A stretch of DNA of 64,000 nucleotides from Cycas panzhihuaensis (GCA_023213395.1 CM041465.1:29643741-29707740), one strand, 5' to 3'. Counted from the stretch's first letter, positions 10,646 through 22,357 are shown. Notes: generated by a model not told the origin, from the sequence alone. Numbers and translations: made by a program.

Positions 10646-10783
10646 TCATAGTGCTTCTCATATTCCTGTTGCATTAGGTTAATATTTTCCACAAGTGTTA
10701 GTGGCCAATTTTTATCATAGTACTTCTCATATTCTTGTTGCATCAAGTTAATATTTGTCACAAGTGTTGGTGACTTTTCTCTA
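10646..10783 (+). repeat. 69-bp tandem duplication in the leader of E
   Basis: TCATAGTGCTTCTCATATTC starts at 10646 and a close copy starts at 10715. The two units share the order GTTGCAT, TTAATATTT, CACAAGTGTT and GTG. There are only a few differences between them. Confidence 0.8.
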
Positions 10784-10960
10784 AGTTGCTCCCTTCATCT
10801 TTGAGCAACCATTCTCACTTCTTATTCCTTCTTCTACACTACTTCATTACATTTCCTATTTGTAAATAGTGATTGGTCATTTATTGCCATTACTTTTATA
10901 GTCCCTTGTTCATTTCTTCCCTTCCAAAAAGACACTATGTCTTCATAGTTCAAGCAAAAT

Positions 10961-11900
10961 GTGAACTGCATTCTAAAAAGGAAAGAAAATTGGGACATGT
11001 GGTTCATTGGTGTCAAAAATGCTGTAAAGTATGAAGGTCTATGGAGAGATCACTTGCAACCTACACCATCTATTACAGCTACAGCTACCATAGCTGCTTC
11101 AGGAGGAGATGCTCCAACTTCTCACACTGAAGCTACAACTAAACACCAATGGGAACTTAATGATGATAAAATTCGTTCAGGGATACTTCTTGTCACTGAT
11201 TATTCCCTACATAATCTCATTGATGAAGCTGTATATGATACAACATGGAAAGTTCTTAAAGTTCTTAAGAAGAAATTTGACACTAAATTAGACTTAGAAT
11301 TTATTCACTTAGTTCTGAAGATAAACAAATTGAAAATACATAAAGGACATGCAAGTGAGACAATCAATCTCCTTTGTCCAATCAAGCAAGCCATTGATAA
11401 AGATTTTAAAACTCAATGCATTACATGAGATTTCTTGATTCAGTCATGTCTCCATATCACAAATTACAAAAACCTATTGGGAAGTCTTCCATCTAGTGGC
11501 ACTTTAAAGACCCTAAACTTTGAGAACCTTGCTGATAAGTTCATTGAATTTGATAAGACCTTTGATACCAACTTTGCTACTACATCAGATCTAGTTGATG
11601 CTACTTTTAAAGTGGAAGAAGATCTTTGTTATACTAAAAATCAAAGTCAATACTCTCATAGAGGTGGTAATTCCCATGGAAGAGGAAGGTAAACAACAAG
11701 GACAACATCCTCTTAGTCAACAGACTCCTCAACTCCAATAAAAATAATCTCAAGGCCAAGGCTAAAATAATCAACCTAGACCTAAATTCAGTAATCAAAG
11801 ACTATCTAACCAGCCCAATACTTGGACTAGAAATCAAACAATCATGCGCCAAAGGTGTAATAGAAAAGGACATTATGCCAAAAATTATAGAACTGCCACC
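10961..11900 (+). pseudogene. Gag of copia E, broken
   Basis: The frame starting near 10961 encodes a UBN2-type copia Gag, with WDMWFIGVKNAVKYEGLW near the N terminus and TTWKVLKVLKKKF in the UBN2 core. A TGA at 11426 interrupts it, and the same frame resumes to 11692. The nucleocapsid zinc knuckle appears in another frame near 11856 as CNRKGHYAKNY, with the first and last Cys missing. Gag would form the cytoplasmic particle; this copy cannot. Confidence 0.8.
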
Positions 11901-12119
11901 AACAAACTACCAAGTTATCAACAGCGCTATGATGCACATAATGTTGATAATACTTCTTTTGAAGATGCTTTTGGTAGAACGTAATTTGCTCATGCATACC
12001 TTCAAAGAATTGGGACCACTTCATCAAATGTTGTTAATAGATCCACTAAGTATATTGAGGCTCATTGTGTTTATGCTTATTCATTTTTGCCTTCACCACT
12101 TGGAGTTGTAAATAGCGCC

Positions 12120-12735
12120 ATCTCAAATACTTCATCATGGATTATAGATACTAGAGTAACACAACACATGACTTGTCATCACTAGTTCTTTCAATATTTT
12201 AACTCTGAAGTTCATGGTGTTATACACATGGATGACAAATAATCTCAGCTAGTCGAAGGATTTGGAACTATTTGCCTGAAACTCCTAGGCCTTCCAAATT
12301 TTACACTTGTTGATATTTTATATATTCCTACTCTAAAGTAAAATATGCTCTCCTTGTCCACCTTTTTCTCTTGTAGATTTGATCTGAGTGTAACTGCAAA
12401 CAATCAAACTCTGTGTGTCATTCACCCTCCTTCAAATGATGTGGTTATGACCAAAATTCGTGATGGAAAACTTTTTCGCCTAATTGGCTCACCATCCTTT
12501 GAAGCTAACTATGTTAATGATGAATCTACTTTTACCACAACCCTGACTCCTCAAAAGTTGTCCCAAGTAGATCTATGGTATGATCATATGGGCCATATCA
12601 AAATTGATCATTTAAGAGAACTACAAGACACTCTTCCTAGTTTGCCTAAGTTCCCCTCTAAGCCCTTTAAATGTGAAGCATGTATTATTGCTAATCTCAA
12701 AGACAACCCTTTCCTCATAGTCAGTGGAAATCTAG
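12120..12735 (+). pseudogene. Protease and GAG-pre-integrase region of copia E
   Basis: Frame 3 encodes SSWIIDTRVTQHMT, where functional copia proteases have a D-S/T-G triad, so the active site is DTR. It continues through LYIPTLK and a stop to 12345, then through an open stretch with LWYDHMGHIKIDHLREL and CEACIIANLK, the H/C zinc-binding GAG-pre-integrase block. The frame must change again near 12730 to enter integrase. Confidence 0.8.
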
Positions 12736-12736
12736 C

Positions 12737-13540
12737 CAACCTTTTCAGCTTGTACACTCAGATATATGTGGTCCTATGCCCATCCCTTCTTTCAAACAGA
12801 AGTGGTACTATATTACTTTCATTGATGATTTTACCAAGAAAGTATGGGTTTCTTTTCTTGCAAAGAAAGATGAATCTTTTTCTATGTTTCAAGCTTTCAA
12901 GGCCCACATGGAAAATGAATCTGGATTTAAGATCAAAATACTTAGGACTGACAATGATGGAAAGTACATATCTAATGAGTTTCAATTGTACTTACGTCAA
13001 CATGGAATCAAACATCAGACCACTATTGTAGGTACACCCCAGTAAAATGGAGTTGCCAAGCACATGAACAGGACTATCATGAATATGGCTCGTGCTATAT
13101 TGGTATATAAGAATGTCCCTATCTATCTTTGGGCTGAGCCTATTTGGACTACTATGTATTGCATCAATACTATTAGTCCCTCTAAGCTCAACCCCTCTCC
13201 ACATGAAATGTGGTATCGACAAACCCCCTCTATCTCCCACTTCAAAATTTTTGGCTCTACTTGTTATGCTCATATTTTGGAGGAACATAGAAATAAGCTT
13301 CAACATAGAGCCATCAAAGGCATCCTTGTTGGATATCCTATGGACAAAAAGGGATACACGATTTTCATACCTTCACAATGCAAAATCATCATAACTAGAG
13401 ATGTTATCTTTACAGAGACTGAAGATCAATTACTCAGAATTGACTCTAAGATGCCTTCATACCGATTTAATGATGCCATTGAATTTGATGTCCAGATTCT
13501 AAAATTTAGGGGGGGAGATGCTGAACAGTTGCTCAAAATC
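12737..13540 (+). pseudogene. Integrase of copia E, one stop in the core
   Basis: From 12737 the frame encodes HSDICGPMPIPSFK, FIDDFTKKVWVSFL and ILRTDNDGKYISNEF, giving the first two acidic residues of DDE. At 13043 a TAA replaces the second Gln of the QQNG motif, and the text after it reads NGVAKHMNRT, so the third acidic residue position is Lys. The C-terminal part (WYRQTPSISHFKIFGSTCY, CKIIITRDVIF) is open. Without the stop, integrase and RT share one frame to 14404. Confidence 0.85.
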
Positions 13541-14960
13541 TTGGAATATGATAAGAGAGCCTTGGAGGATACAAGCTATGACTCCAAGCTAATGTGTACA
13601 CATCCATCACCATCATTTGTGAATAACCAAGTTGACAAAGGCAAAGCCATAGTAGAAGGATCATCTTCTCCAACATCTATGGCTGGCCCATCTTCTCCAA
13701 CATCGTTAACTTCCTCTGTGCCAAATATTTCACATGATCATTTTCATGATCAAACTAAAGATCAAGAGGTTATGGAAATGAAAACTTCATTCCCAACTCG
13801 AGGTTTTCGTGAAGCCTACCAGCTACACAAGGACATGCAACCAGATGAGGTAGGCAAAACTGGCACTAGAAGTGCCCATAGAGTAAGGATACATGAATCA
13901 CTTTTTGTTGAGCTTGAACCAACAGAACTACATCTTGCTCTTAATGAAGAGACTCTAATGTACCAAGAAGCTGTAAAGCATGTAACTTGGAGAAATGCCA
14001 TGAATGAAGAGTATCAATCTCTTATGAAGAATGGTACATGGGAGTTTGTTGATCTATCACTTGGAAGAAAGGTAGTTCAAAATAAATGGGTGTTCAAAAA
14101 CAAGTATAGATTAGATAGCACTCTAAAAAAATACAAGGTGAGGTTGGTAGCAAAAGGATTCACACAAAGGGAAGGCATTGACTACACTAAAATCTTTACT
14201 CCTACAACCAAGTGGCCTACAATTAGAACTCTTATAGCCTTGGCTGCTCAACAGGGTTGGAAAATCCACCAACTTGATGTTAGGACCGCATTTCTCAATG
14301 GGGACCTTAAAGAAGAAATTTACATGGCTCAGCCAGAAGGATACAAGATTGATGATCAGGAGCATAAAGTTTACAGACTCAAAAAGTCCTTATACAGCCT
14401 AAAGTAAGCCCCTCATGCTTGGTTTACCAAGTTGTCTGAAAGAATGAGGCAACTTGGATATGAGGTTTGCGATTATCAAGATATTGATACAACATTATTC
14501 ATCAAGCAACAAAATGATAAAGTCACTTACCTCTTAATCTTTATGGATGGCATGCTCATAATGGGAAATAATGAATAGGTAATCAACCATATGAAAAAGG
14601 ACCTTGCTAAAACTTTTAAATTTTCTGACCTCGAGTTGATGAAATATTACTTGGGAATTAAAGTAATTCAAAAGGATGGAAAAATCTTTCTTTCCTAAGA
14701 AAAATATGTCAATGATCTTCTGACAAAGTTTTAGTTGGAAGGTGCTCAACCAATGGATACACCTATGGAGCCTAATATTAAACTCTCAGTTGATGGTGAC
14801 AATAGGGAGGTAGACGCAACACTCTATAGGCAACTTGTAGGTAGTCTCATATATACTACCAACATAAGGCTAGATATTACATACTCTGTCAACATTCATG
14901 CAAGATTCATGATAAATCCTAAGCAGAATCATTGGCAAGCTGTAATATGAGTGTTGAGGT
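13541..14960 (+). pseudogene. Reverse transcriptase of copia E, broken
   Basis: After a Ser/Pro-rich linker (13600-13760), the RT region runs from about 13970: NEEYQSLMKNGTWEFVDL, KYKVRLVAKGFTQREGIDY, QLDVRTAFLNGDLKEEIYM, then KKSLYSLK and a TAA at 14405. Further stops in the same frame are at 14576, 14696, 14732 and 14948. The catalytic YVDD box reads FMDGML, so the second Asp is Gly. Several stops sit where copia RTs have Gln. Confidence 0.87.
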
Positions 14961-15463
14961 ACCTAAAGACAACTAGAAAATATGGTCTGTTGTATGAACC
15001 CAATGCATAATTTAAACTTTATGTATACACAGACTCAGACTTTGCCAGAGATAAAGACATAAGAAGATTTATACCTAGGTACGTAACATTTCTTAGAACA
15101 ACAACAATATCATGGAAATCTAGACAACAGAAGATAGTTACAGACTTAACTACTGAAGTTGAGTACATTGCTGCTTCAGAGACAAGCAAGGAGGTGATAT
15201 GGCTTAGAAAATTGTTGAATACATTAAATGCCACCCAAACAAGTTCTACTAGTTTATATGTAGATAATCAATCTATAATCGAGATGGCTAAAAATCCTGT
15301 ATTTCATGATCGTACCAAACATATAAGTACAAAAGTCCATAGGATTCTAGAACTAGTTTATGATGGCATAATTCAACTGGAGTATTGCCCCATAGTGGAT
15401 CAAGTGGCTGATATCTTCACCAAACCACTGAAGAGGGTGAAGTTTGAACAGTTCCTAAAGTAA
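14961..15463 (+). pseudogene. RNase H of copia E
   Basis: It continues the RT frame with a stop at 15008. YTDSDFARDKDIRR gives the first acidic site, TTEVEYIAASETSKEVIWLRKLL the central block, and LYVDNQSIIEMAKNPVFHDRTKHI the third. The last 89 codons are open and end with TKPLKRVKFEQFLK, a normal copia C terminus. RNase H would remove RNA from the RNA-DNA hybrid during reverse transcription. Confidence 0.87.
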
Positions 15464-15926
15464 CTTAGCCTGAGGGCCTCCATCTTTGACTGATTGAAGG
15501 AGATGATAATAGGACCATCATACTCTGTCTCATTTGTGAAAACCCCTTGTGGGTGAAAAAGGACAAGAGTAAGTCTCTGCTCTATCCCATTTGTGAAAAC
15601 CCCATGTGGGCATAAAAGGATAAGGGTTGTATCATTTTAGAAAATTGGAACCTGTGAAAACCCGAAAGGGTATGGGGGATGACCAAATGGTATATGGAGA
15701 CTGAGTAGATTTTATCTACAAAAGTCATTATACTGATTGGCTATCTGGCTACATTTAAAGAGCCACCTAAGCCAGGTTAGTAGATTAGAAAATTTGTGGG
15801 TTTTCTTCCCCATGAGGGTTTTCCACAAAAGTGTCATAGTAGTTTACTTTGTAAGAGGCTCAAATGAAGACCTCATAGGATAGAATAAAATAGGATGAAA
15901 TGACCTTCTACCATTAAAGGGGAGAT
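15464..15926 (+). other. 3' untranslated region and purine tract of E
   Basis: No gene is present. A 57-bp tandem repeat begins at 15531 and 15588 (CATTTGTGAAAACCCC followed by TGTGGG), with a weaker third echo near 15652. The purine tract TAAAGGGGAGAT at 15915-15926 abuts the 3' LTR and primes plus-strand DNA. Its context, CATTAAAGGGGAGA, is shared with D. Confidence 0.75.
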
Positions 15927-16224
15927 TGAAAAGGGTTAATGACACAAGGTCATTACATTAGTTGATTATTTCGGAAAAGGGTCTTAAGTGAACTTTAAAT
16001 TAGATCACTTAAGTGAAATGCACTTTCATGTGCATTATGTATAATTTCATTTCACCTAACTCTAATGCTCCCTCTCTCAATATAAAAGTAAAAGCTCAAT
16101 GGAGGAGATTCATTCTTACCTCCCTATTTTGTGAGAGCTACTTTCTTTCTCTTAAGTCTCTCTTACTCCCATGTTTGTCTTTGTGTTTAGTGTATGAAGA
16201 TGAAGGATAGATCCACTCTTTTCA
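15927..16224 (+). repeat. 3' LTR of copia E
   Basis: 298 bp, the same length as 8597-8894 with about 17 mismatches. It is followed by the ATCTT duplication at 16225-16229. Confidence 0.92.
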
Positions 16225-16229
16225 ATCTT

Positions 16230-18016
16230 TATAGTTGTCATTACAGAGATTGCCTCTGCGCAGGCCACGTGATAGGAGGTGTGGGAGGCGGTGGAGTTAC
16301 AATGCCATATTTTTCAAATATATTTTATTTTTAATTTTTTTTATATACACTTTTATATATAGTTTTAAAAATAAATAAATTTTATTGTATATAATTTTTA
16401 ATTCTAGGGTTTAAAATCATAGCCTCATTCAATCTCTAGCCCCTAGTTTCATATTATCTCCATATGACCTTTAGCCGATTACTAAAAGGGCCCACAATTC
16501 TTATAAACTTTTTTCTTTTCTTTTTTTTTTTTTCACTTTACATAGGGTTACTGGTATTTTTTTGCTATAACTCCTTACTAAATCATTAGTTTCTAACGAA
16601 ACTAGTTTCATTACGTCAAAAAGTTTTTGTAGATCGATTTTGATTGGTCATATGGCCAATTTGGACTTGATTTGACCATGTTTCAGTCGATTTAAAGTCA
16701 GACATTCCTTTTTTGAGTATTTTTTAACTTTTTTATAAAATTATTTCTTCAACTGATTATATTTTATTACTGGGAGATTATTTTCTACCTAGATCTATTC
16801 TACAGTGATCTATATTTAATAAACTTCATTACCAACTATTTATTTTAAATTTTAGAATTTAGTTTTATCATTATTTTAATCACCGAAAGTGGCACTTTGG
16901 TATTTTTTAGTATTTTTTTAAAAACCTTTTACCATAAAAGTACTAGTTACTATTTTCATTATAACTTTTCTATTTTATATTAGAATTTAGGCTCATCAAT
17001 TTTATTGGGAAGAAGACTCACTCCCCTTCGAACTAACATAGTTTTTTATAAGATTTGAAGTGATTTTACTAATTTTCAAAAGCATAAAAGTTGAGATACT
17101 TAATTACCTCTAACCTTCCATATTTACACACTTTTCATATATTATTTCTCAATTTTTTTCAATTAGAAAGATGTTAAGAAATACTCTAAGATATATTTGA
17201 TCTTTTTACATCATTCTATAAAGTTTTATTAACATTTTTATAAGTTTTTGAGCTCCCTACTCCTGTTATACCTTAAAAAGAGGCCTATACCTTTGAATCA
17301 TCAAAATTTGACTTGTTGGAACCCATTTTTAAAACGGTCAGTTCCATTGAAAGCATATTTTATTCATTCCCATATTGGTTTAATTTCACCTCATTATGAC
17401 ATTATTTAGTACATCTTTAAAGCTATCAAACTTGAGGTTATCCTTTAAACCTTTTTTTGAAGGAGTACAATATTTTTTGTTCAAAAGTTTCTTCATATTC
17501 TTTATATTTCAAAGTGAGAATACACATATATATTTATGTTTCAACATTATATATTATCATCAAGGCTAAGGATTTATTACATTGAGATTTTACATTTATT
17601 CATTTGAAGAATCAAAAGGTTAAGGATTATCCTTTTATTCATCAAAGTTTATTTCAGATTTGCTTAGGATATTTATTACATTCAAATTTGCTCTTATATT
17701 CATTTTATTTCAAAGTTTATTTAAAAGGCACACTTATTGAAAAGTCTTTATTATTATTATTAAAAGGATCATTTCCTTATTATGCTTAGTTCATATACTT
17801 TCTAAAGGCACACATATATTGAAAGCATTTATCATTATTAAAAAGTTTACTTCCTTATTGCACCTATAAAGGCTGCATTTAGTTAATTCATTTTCAAAGG
17901 GCATATTTTCTCACTTTTAAAAAATGTTTATTTGAAATCATATATGTTCATTGGTTTATTGACATTTTGACTTGGTCAAAGCATACATTTTATGTACTAA
18001 AGTTTCTTTTGATAAA
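16230..18016 (+). other. End of cargo and conserved non-coding region of element D
   Basis: About 80 bp of cargo remain after E. From about 16300 the sequence matches G (20740-22357) and C (49747-51200, opposite strand), with shared landmarks CATAGGGTTA, GGTCATATG, ATTTGACC and TTTAAAGTC. It is AT-rich with no coding frame and leads directly to gag. Confidence 0.7.
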
Positions 18017-18800
18017 ATAGCACAATTTCCTATATTCGATGGGCACAATTTTTCACTTTGGTATAAGACTATGAAAGATTATTTCATTACACATGATCTT
18101 TTAAAATATCCATAACATGAATGTGATCTTAGTATTAAAGAAAATTTTAGAAAAGATAATGAAGTCTTAGGTTTATTATTTTGCAGTATAAATGATGATG
18201 TTTTTTTTAGAGTTTCTGAATTAACTATTTCTAAATTTGTTTGGGATATTTTAATTTCCACTTATGGGGGAGATACCCTTAATGTATTTGATGTTATTTT
18301 TGATGAGCATGTGAGATAGGTGGCAGAATAGGTGAATCATAATGATAACACCCAAGAAAATTCAAATCAGATATATGATCAACTTGTTACACAAGTATCT
18401 GATCCTCCATTTGAGGGGGAGAATGAATCTTATGATATGACAGCGAAGAGTGATGATGATTTGATAGTTGTTCACAATGCAAAGTTTCTAGAAAATAAAT
18501 TTCAAGTTTAAAGTTTTTTTAATGCTCTAGTTGATAAACTTAAAGTTGCAGTTATTCACCTTTATACAAATCAAGCTTTATTTACCTACATCATTTCTGC
18601 ACCACTTCATGATAAAATGACACATATTGGAGAAAGATTAAAGCAAGTTGATAATGATCAAGTTAAGAGACATATTTTGAAAGTTGTTTTCAAATACAAA
18701 TTTTATAAGTTCAAAGAGAAGATACAAGTGTTCATGATGACCATTAAAGGGGAGAATGTTGGAGTTAATTGTCATCACTCCACTCCCACCTTCTAACCAG
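18017..18800 (+). pseudogene. Gag of element D, decayed
   Basis: It corresponds to the open gag of C. The start codon has become ATA (18017), followed by AQFPIFDGHNFSLWYKTMK. The frame continues through KENFRKDNEVLGLLFC, VWDILISTYGGD and a C-terminal KFYKFKEKIQVF, with stops such as the TAA after KYP and TAG after EHVR. The frame crosses the purine tract into the LTR and ends near 18798. No zinc knuckle and no pol follow. The family is copia-type Gag (DUF4219/UBN2-like). Confidence 0.82.
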
Positions 18801-19208
18801 GGGAGCACACCTTATCATCTTTAATTTACACATGTGGGTGCTTAACATGTGTAAGTAAGTTAAGGTAAGTTAATGTTAATTTGAGTTAAGTTTACTTTAA
18901 GTTAAGTTTATATTGTTTTATTATAATTTAAATTTCAGGGGTTAAGGAGTTTCCGTCCTCCCCTAAAATTATAAATATTAAGGGGTGTGCAACCCTAGTG
19001 TTTTTAGACATTGTCTATATTAGAAAATTTGTAAAAGATTTCTCCTCCACAATGGATTGAATATATAATAATTTTTGTTTGTGATACTATGCAACATTGA
19101 TCTATTGAGGTTTGATTACTGGATTCATGTTCTATCATGTTCTCCTTGCATTCTATTTCCTACATTTAGTACCAAAGCTACTTAGGGCTACATTATTTTC
19201 CTATACGC
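18757..19208 (+). repeat. 3' LTR of element D
   Basis: It starts TGTTGGAGTTAATTG right after the purine tract ATTAAAGGGGAGAA (18743-18756) and runs past the decayed inner primer site to CTATACGC. The last bases are uncertain by a few positions because the two LTR ends differ (CCTACGC versus CCTATACGC). Confidence 0.8.
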
Positions 19209-20740
19209 ATTCCCTATTTCAAGGCTGAAACATCTTCTCTTATGTCAATATTGTACATTATAATGAAAGCTATGATCAAACATCAAAAGGAACAATATTT
19301 ATATACTAGTGATTCAAATTAAAATACTTTAAAATTAGAAAATATAGCTCTCTAAATGTATACTCAATTAAGAAATGCATGTATTTATTTCTCATTTTTT
19401 ACAAGAATGTGAGGCTGAAATCCACCGAATCTAACATAAAGCCTTCTCATATCAGTAATTTCTCTAGTATACTTAGACTTCACATTTACACTCACTATAC
19501 CTATAGACAGTACCTCCATGTTGAAGCTCTTTTAGTTTCTCCTCAAGAGTTGGACTTGTATTCCTCTTAAGTAAATACCTTTCTTCCTACTGAGAAAGCA
19601 ATAAATGTGCTTAAAAGCCATAGATCCCCTCCACCTTGCTGATCCCAAACTCTAATTGGCTATCTCCATCTGTACTCCTATAATCAATGTAACCATTTAT
19701 CTAATTAATAGATAAAATTGGATCCTTCGTCTGTAACTTGTACAACTTGTTAGTAAGTAAAGAAGTTTTCTGGATGCTAGCATCTGAAGCAACATGACTC
19801 AATAATGTTTGCACTTTCTCTTTCTTGTTAGCTAAATATGACATGTTACTCCCAGCTGAATTAGCATCAATATCATGAAGAATGTTATAAATATCTACAG
19901 TTCATTCATGAAGCTCTTCTGTTGATATATCCCCATCTATCAGCTCTAATATAGCAATAAGAAATTATTTATACATCCATCAAACATCACTTGATGCTAA
20001 TAGCTGCCATCCAGGACAACTCTATTATCTTTGTCCCAATCACATACAATCTTCTTAGCGAGTCCAAAGTTACCAACCAAAGTAGTAGATGTTTTACAAT
20101 GCTTATTCAGAAGAATTGCATTCTAAATATGCCTTCTTGACATCATAAAATTACTCAGACTATTAGCTGGAAGCCCTTAGCGTTGTGGTCAGACAAGGTG
20201 AAGAAAATTCCTGCTTGGGTATCCCCGCTTACTACTGCTTTGCTCAATTGGATATCTCGATCGCTCAAATGGAGCTCTGCAAGTCAAAGGGAGCCTGATG
20301 GAATGCCATAACGAAAAGTTCTTTGTGGACTATTTCCAATTTATTTCTTGGATCATCTTGACCATATCTTAAATACACCACAGGGGTATCCTCCATCGAT
20401 ACAAATCTACAGTATTCGACCAAGGAACCTATTGTTGTTTGATTTAATAAGCATTGAATAGGATCCATAGATTGATATACATTCCTTGTAGCTATAACAA
20501 TAACAATTGTTGATAAGCTTTACTGTGATTCTGAAACGTGACAGGCAGGACCCACTGCTTCATTCTCTTCAGTTGCGAAACCCCTGTTCACCCGTGTATG
20601 ATTCACATCCTACTTGCTGAGGATGCTCCCTTGATGGTGTCGCCTCCATCTGTAAATCTCGGTGTGAGTGCTCTGCATAGTCGATGTGTGTAGGTCGGCA
20701 TCTCCTTAGTGAAGGCGCAGTGGCGCAGTGATTACAATGG
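19209..20740 (-). pseudogene. Cargo of element G: unidentified captured coding-like fragment
   Basis: On the minus strand this block reads like spliced protein-coding sequence with a few stops and frame changes. An open stretch at 20265-20468 contains IGSLVEYCRFVSMEDTPVV, YLRYGQDDPRNKLEIVHKEL and FVMAFHQAPFDLQSSI. Lower down, near 19650-20160, come TSTTLVGNFGLAKKIVCDWD, ELIDGDISTEELHE, NILHDIDANSAGSNMSYLAN, KEKVQTLLSHVASDASIQK and TNKLYKLQTKDPILSIN. Composition and amphipathic pattern suggest a real, mostly helical host protein, but I cannot name it. It occupies the same slot as the RAD23 fragment in D and is likewise antisense to the element. Confidence 0.5.
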
Positions 20741-22357
20741 CCTTCATTTCATTTTTTTTTTTTTTTTAATAAAGTTTTCAAAAATTTAATTAGATTGAAT
20801 AGTTTTTAGATTCTAAGCACTTAAAGGGTATAAGCCCCCCCTATGGTTTAGCCCCCAGTTTCATACCTCATCACATGACCGTTAGCCATCATAAAAAGGG
20901 GTTAAGATAAGTTTTTTTTTTTAATTCTTTATATTTTTTTTAATTTTTCATTTCATATAGGGTAATTGGCAAAATTTTGGCATAACTTCTCACTGGATCA
21001 TTGGTTTCTAATGAAACTAGTCCTATTATGTCTAAATTTTTTTGTAGATTGATTTTGACTAGTCATATGACCCATTTGGACCTGATTTGACCCCTTGTCA
21101 GTCAATTTAAAGTCAAGCATCAATTTTTTAAGCCTTTTTTTAAACTTTTTATCAAATCACTTTTTCAATAGATTATATTTTATTACCGGGAGACTATTTT
21201 CTACTCAGATCTATTCTACAGTAATCTACATTTAATAAATTTCATTAGAATTTATTTATTTTAATTTTTAAGACTTATTTTAATCATTATTTTAATCGTT
21301 GAAAGTGATATTTTAGTGTTTTTTAAATATTTTTTTAATATTTTACCATAAAAGTACTTGTTGTCATTTTCTTTATAACTTTTCTATTTATATCAGAATT
21401 TGGTTTTGTCAGTTTTGTTGGAAAGATGACTCACTCCTCTTCGATTTAACACTATTTTTTATAAGATTTGAAGTGTTTTTACTAATTTTTAAATCAATCA
21501 AAGTTGAGGTACTTAATAGCCTCTAATCTATCATTATTACATATTTTCATATATTATTTCTCATTTTTTTTCAATTGAAAAGATATTAAGAAGCTCTCTA
21601 AGATATATTTGATCATTTTACAACATTATATAAAGTTTTATTTGTATTTTTATACTATTTTGAGCTCCTTACTCCTGTTAAGCCTCAAAAAGAGGACTGT
21701 AACTTTTGTTCATCAAAATATTGACTTATAGAAACCCGTTTTCAAAATAGTCAGTTCCATTGAATACATATTTCATTAATCTTTATACTAGTGAAGTTTC
21801 ATATTATTCTAACATTATTTAGTACATCTTTGAAGATGTCAAACTTGAGGTTATCCTCTAAACCTTTCTTTTAAGGAGTACAATACTTTTTTATTCAAAA
21901 GTTTCTTTATATTTATTATATTTCAAAGTGAAAATACTCATATATTTTAGTTTCAACATTATATATTATCATCAAGGCAAAGGATTTATTGCATTCAGAG
22001 TTTATATTTATTTATTTAAAAATTAAAAGGTTAAGAATTATTTTTTTATTATCAAAGCTATAATTCAGATTTGGATAATTTAAAAGAATATTTATTACAT
22101 TTAATTTTTCTCTTATATTCATTTTATTTAAAAGTCTATTCCAAAGTTATACATTTATTGAAATGTATTTTTTATTCATCCTTGTTGAAAAATCATTTCT
22201 ATATTGCACCTATAAAAGTTACATTTAGTTGATTTACTTTTAAAGGGCATTATATTTCTTTCAAAAAATATATTTAAAATCATATCAGTTTGTCATTTAT
22301 TGACTTTTTTTACTTAGGAAAAGCATATTTTTTTATGTACTAAAGTTTTTTGATCAA
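20741..22357 (+). other. Conserved non-coding region upstream of G gag
   Basis: It is AT-rich, without ORFs, and matches D 16300-18016 along its length. Nothing else is seen. Confidence 0.65.

Larger units (their letters stand above)
8909..10960 (+). other. Long leader of copia E
   Basis: This is about 2 kb between primer site and gag with no recognised coding domain on the plus strand. It holds a diverged tandem duplication (9400-9770), a run of short CACTCCAAGCAAG-like repeats (about 9900-9980), a 69-bp duplication (10646-10783) and two adjacent minus-strand ORFs at 9987-10214 and 10266-10466 that I do not recognise. Confidence 0.6.
8597..16224 (+). mobile_element. Ty1/copia retrotransposon E, full length but mutated
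   Basis: Two 298-bp LTRs (8597-8894 and 15927-16224) beginning TGAAAAGG and ending TTTTCA are flanked by a perfect ATCTT duplication (8592-8596 and 16225-16229). A primer site follows the 5' LTR and a purine tract precedes the 3' LTR. Inside are gag, protease, integrase, RT and RNase H in copia order. I count about 17 LTR mismatches in 298 bp, so the insertion is much older than C. It lies within the cargo of D. Several stops and two frame changes make it defective. Confidence 0.93.
5696..19208 (+). mobile_element. Non-autonomous Gag-only LTR retrotransposon D (interrupted by E)
   Basis: LTRs at 5696-6145 and 18757-19208 flank a leader, a cargo block with a RAD23 fragment, a conserved non-coding stretch, a decayed gag and a polypurine tract. 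Removing E (8597-16224 plus one 5-bp duplication) leaves about 5.9 kb, close to the 6.17 kb of the young copy C. No convincing target duplication is visible: TCTAT precedes the 5' LTR but does not recur after the 3' LTR. D lies inside element G. Confidence 0.8.

Noticed and set aside
19195-19215. Target duplication for element D
   Set aside because: TCTAT before the 5' LTR has no matching 5-mer after the 3' LTR. Near matches require ending the LTR inside sequence shared by both copies.
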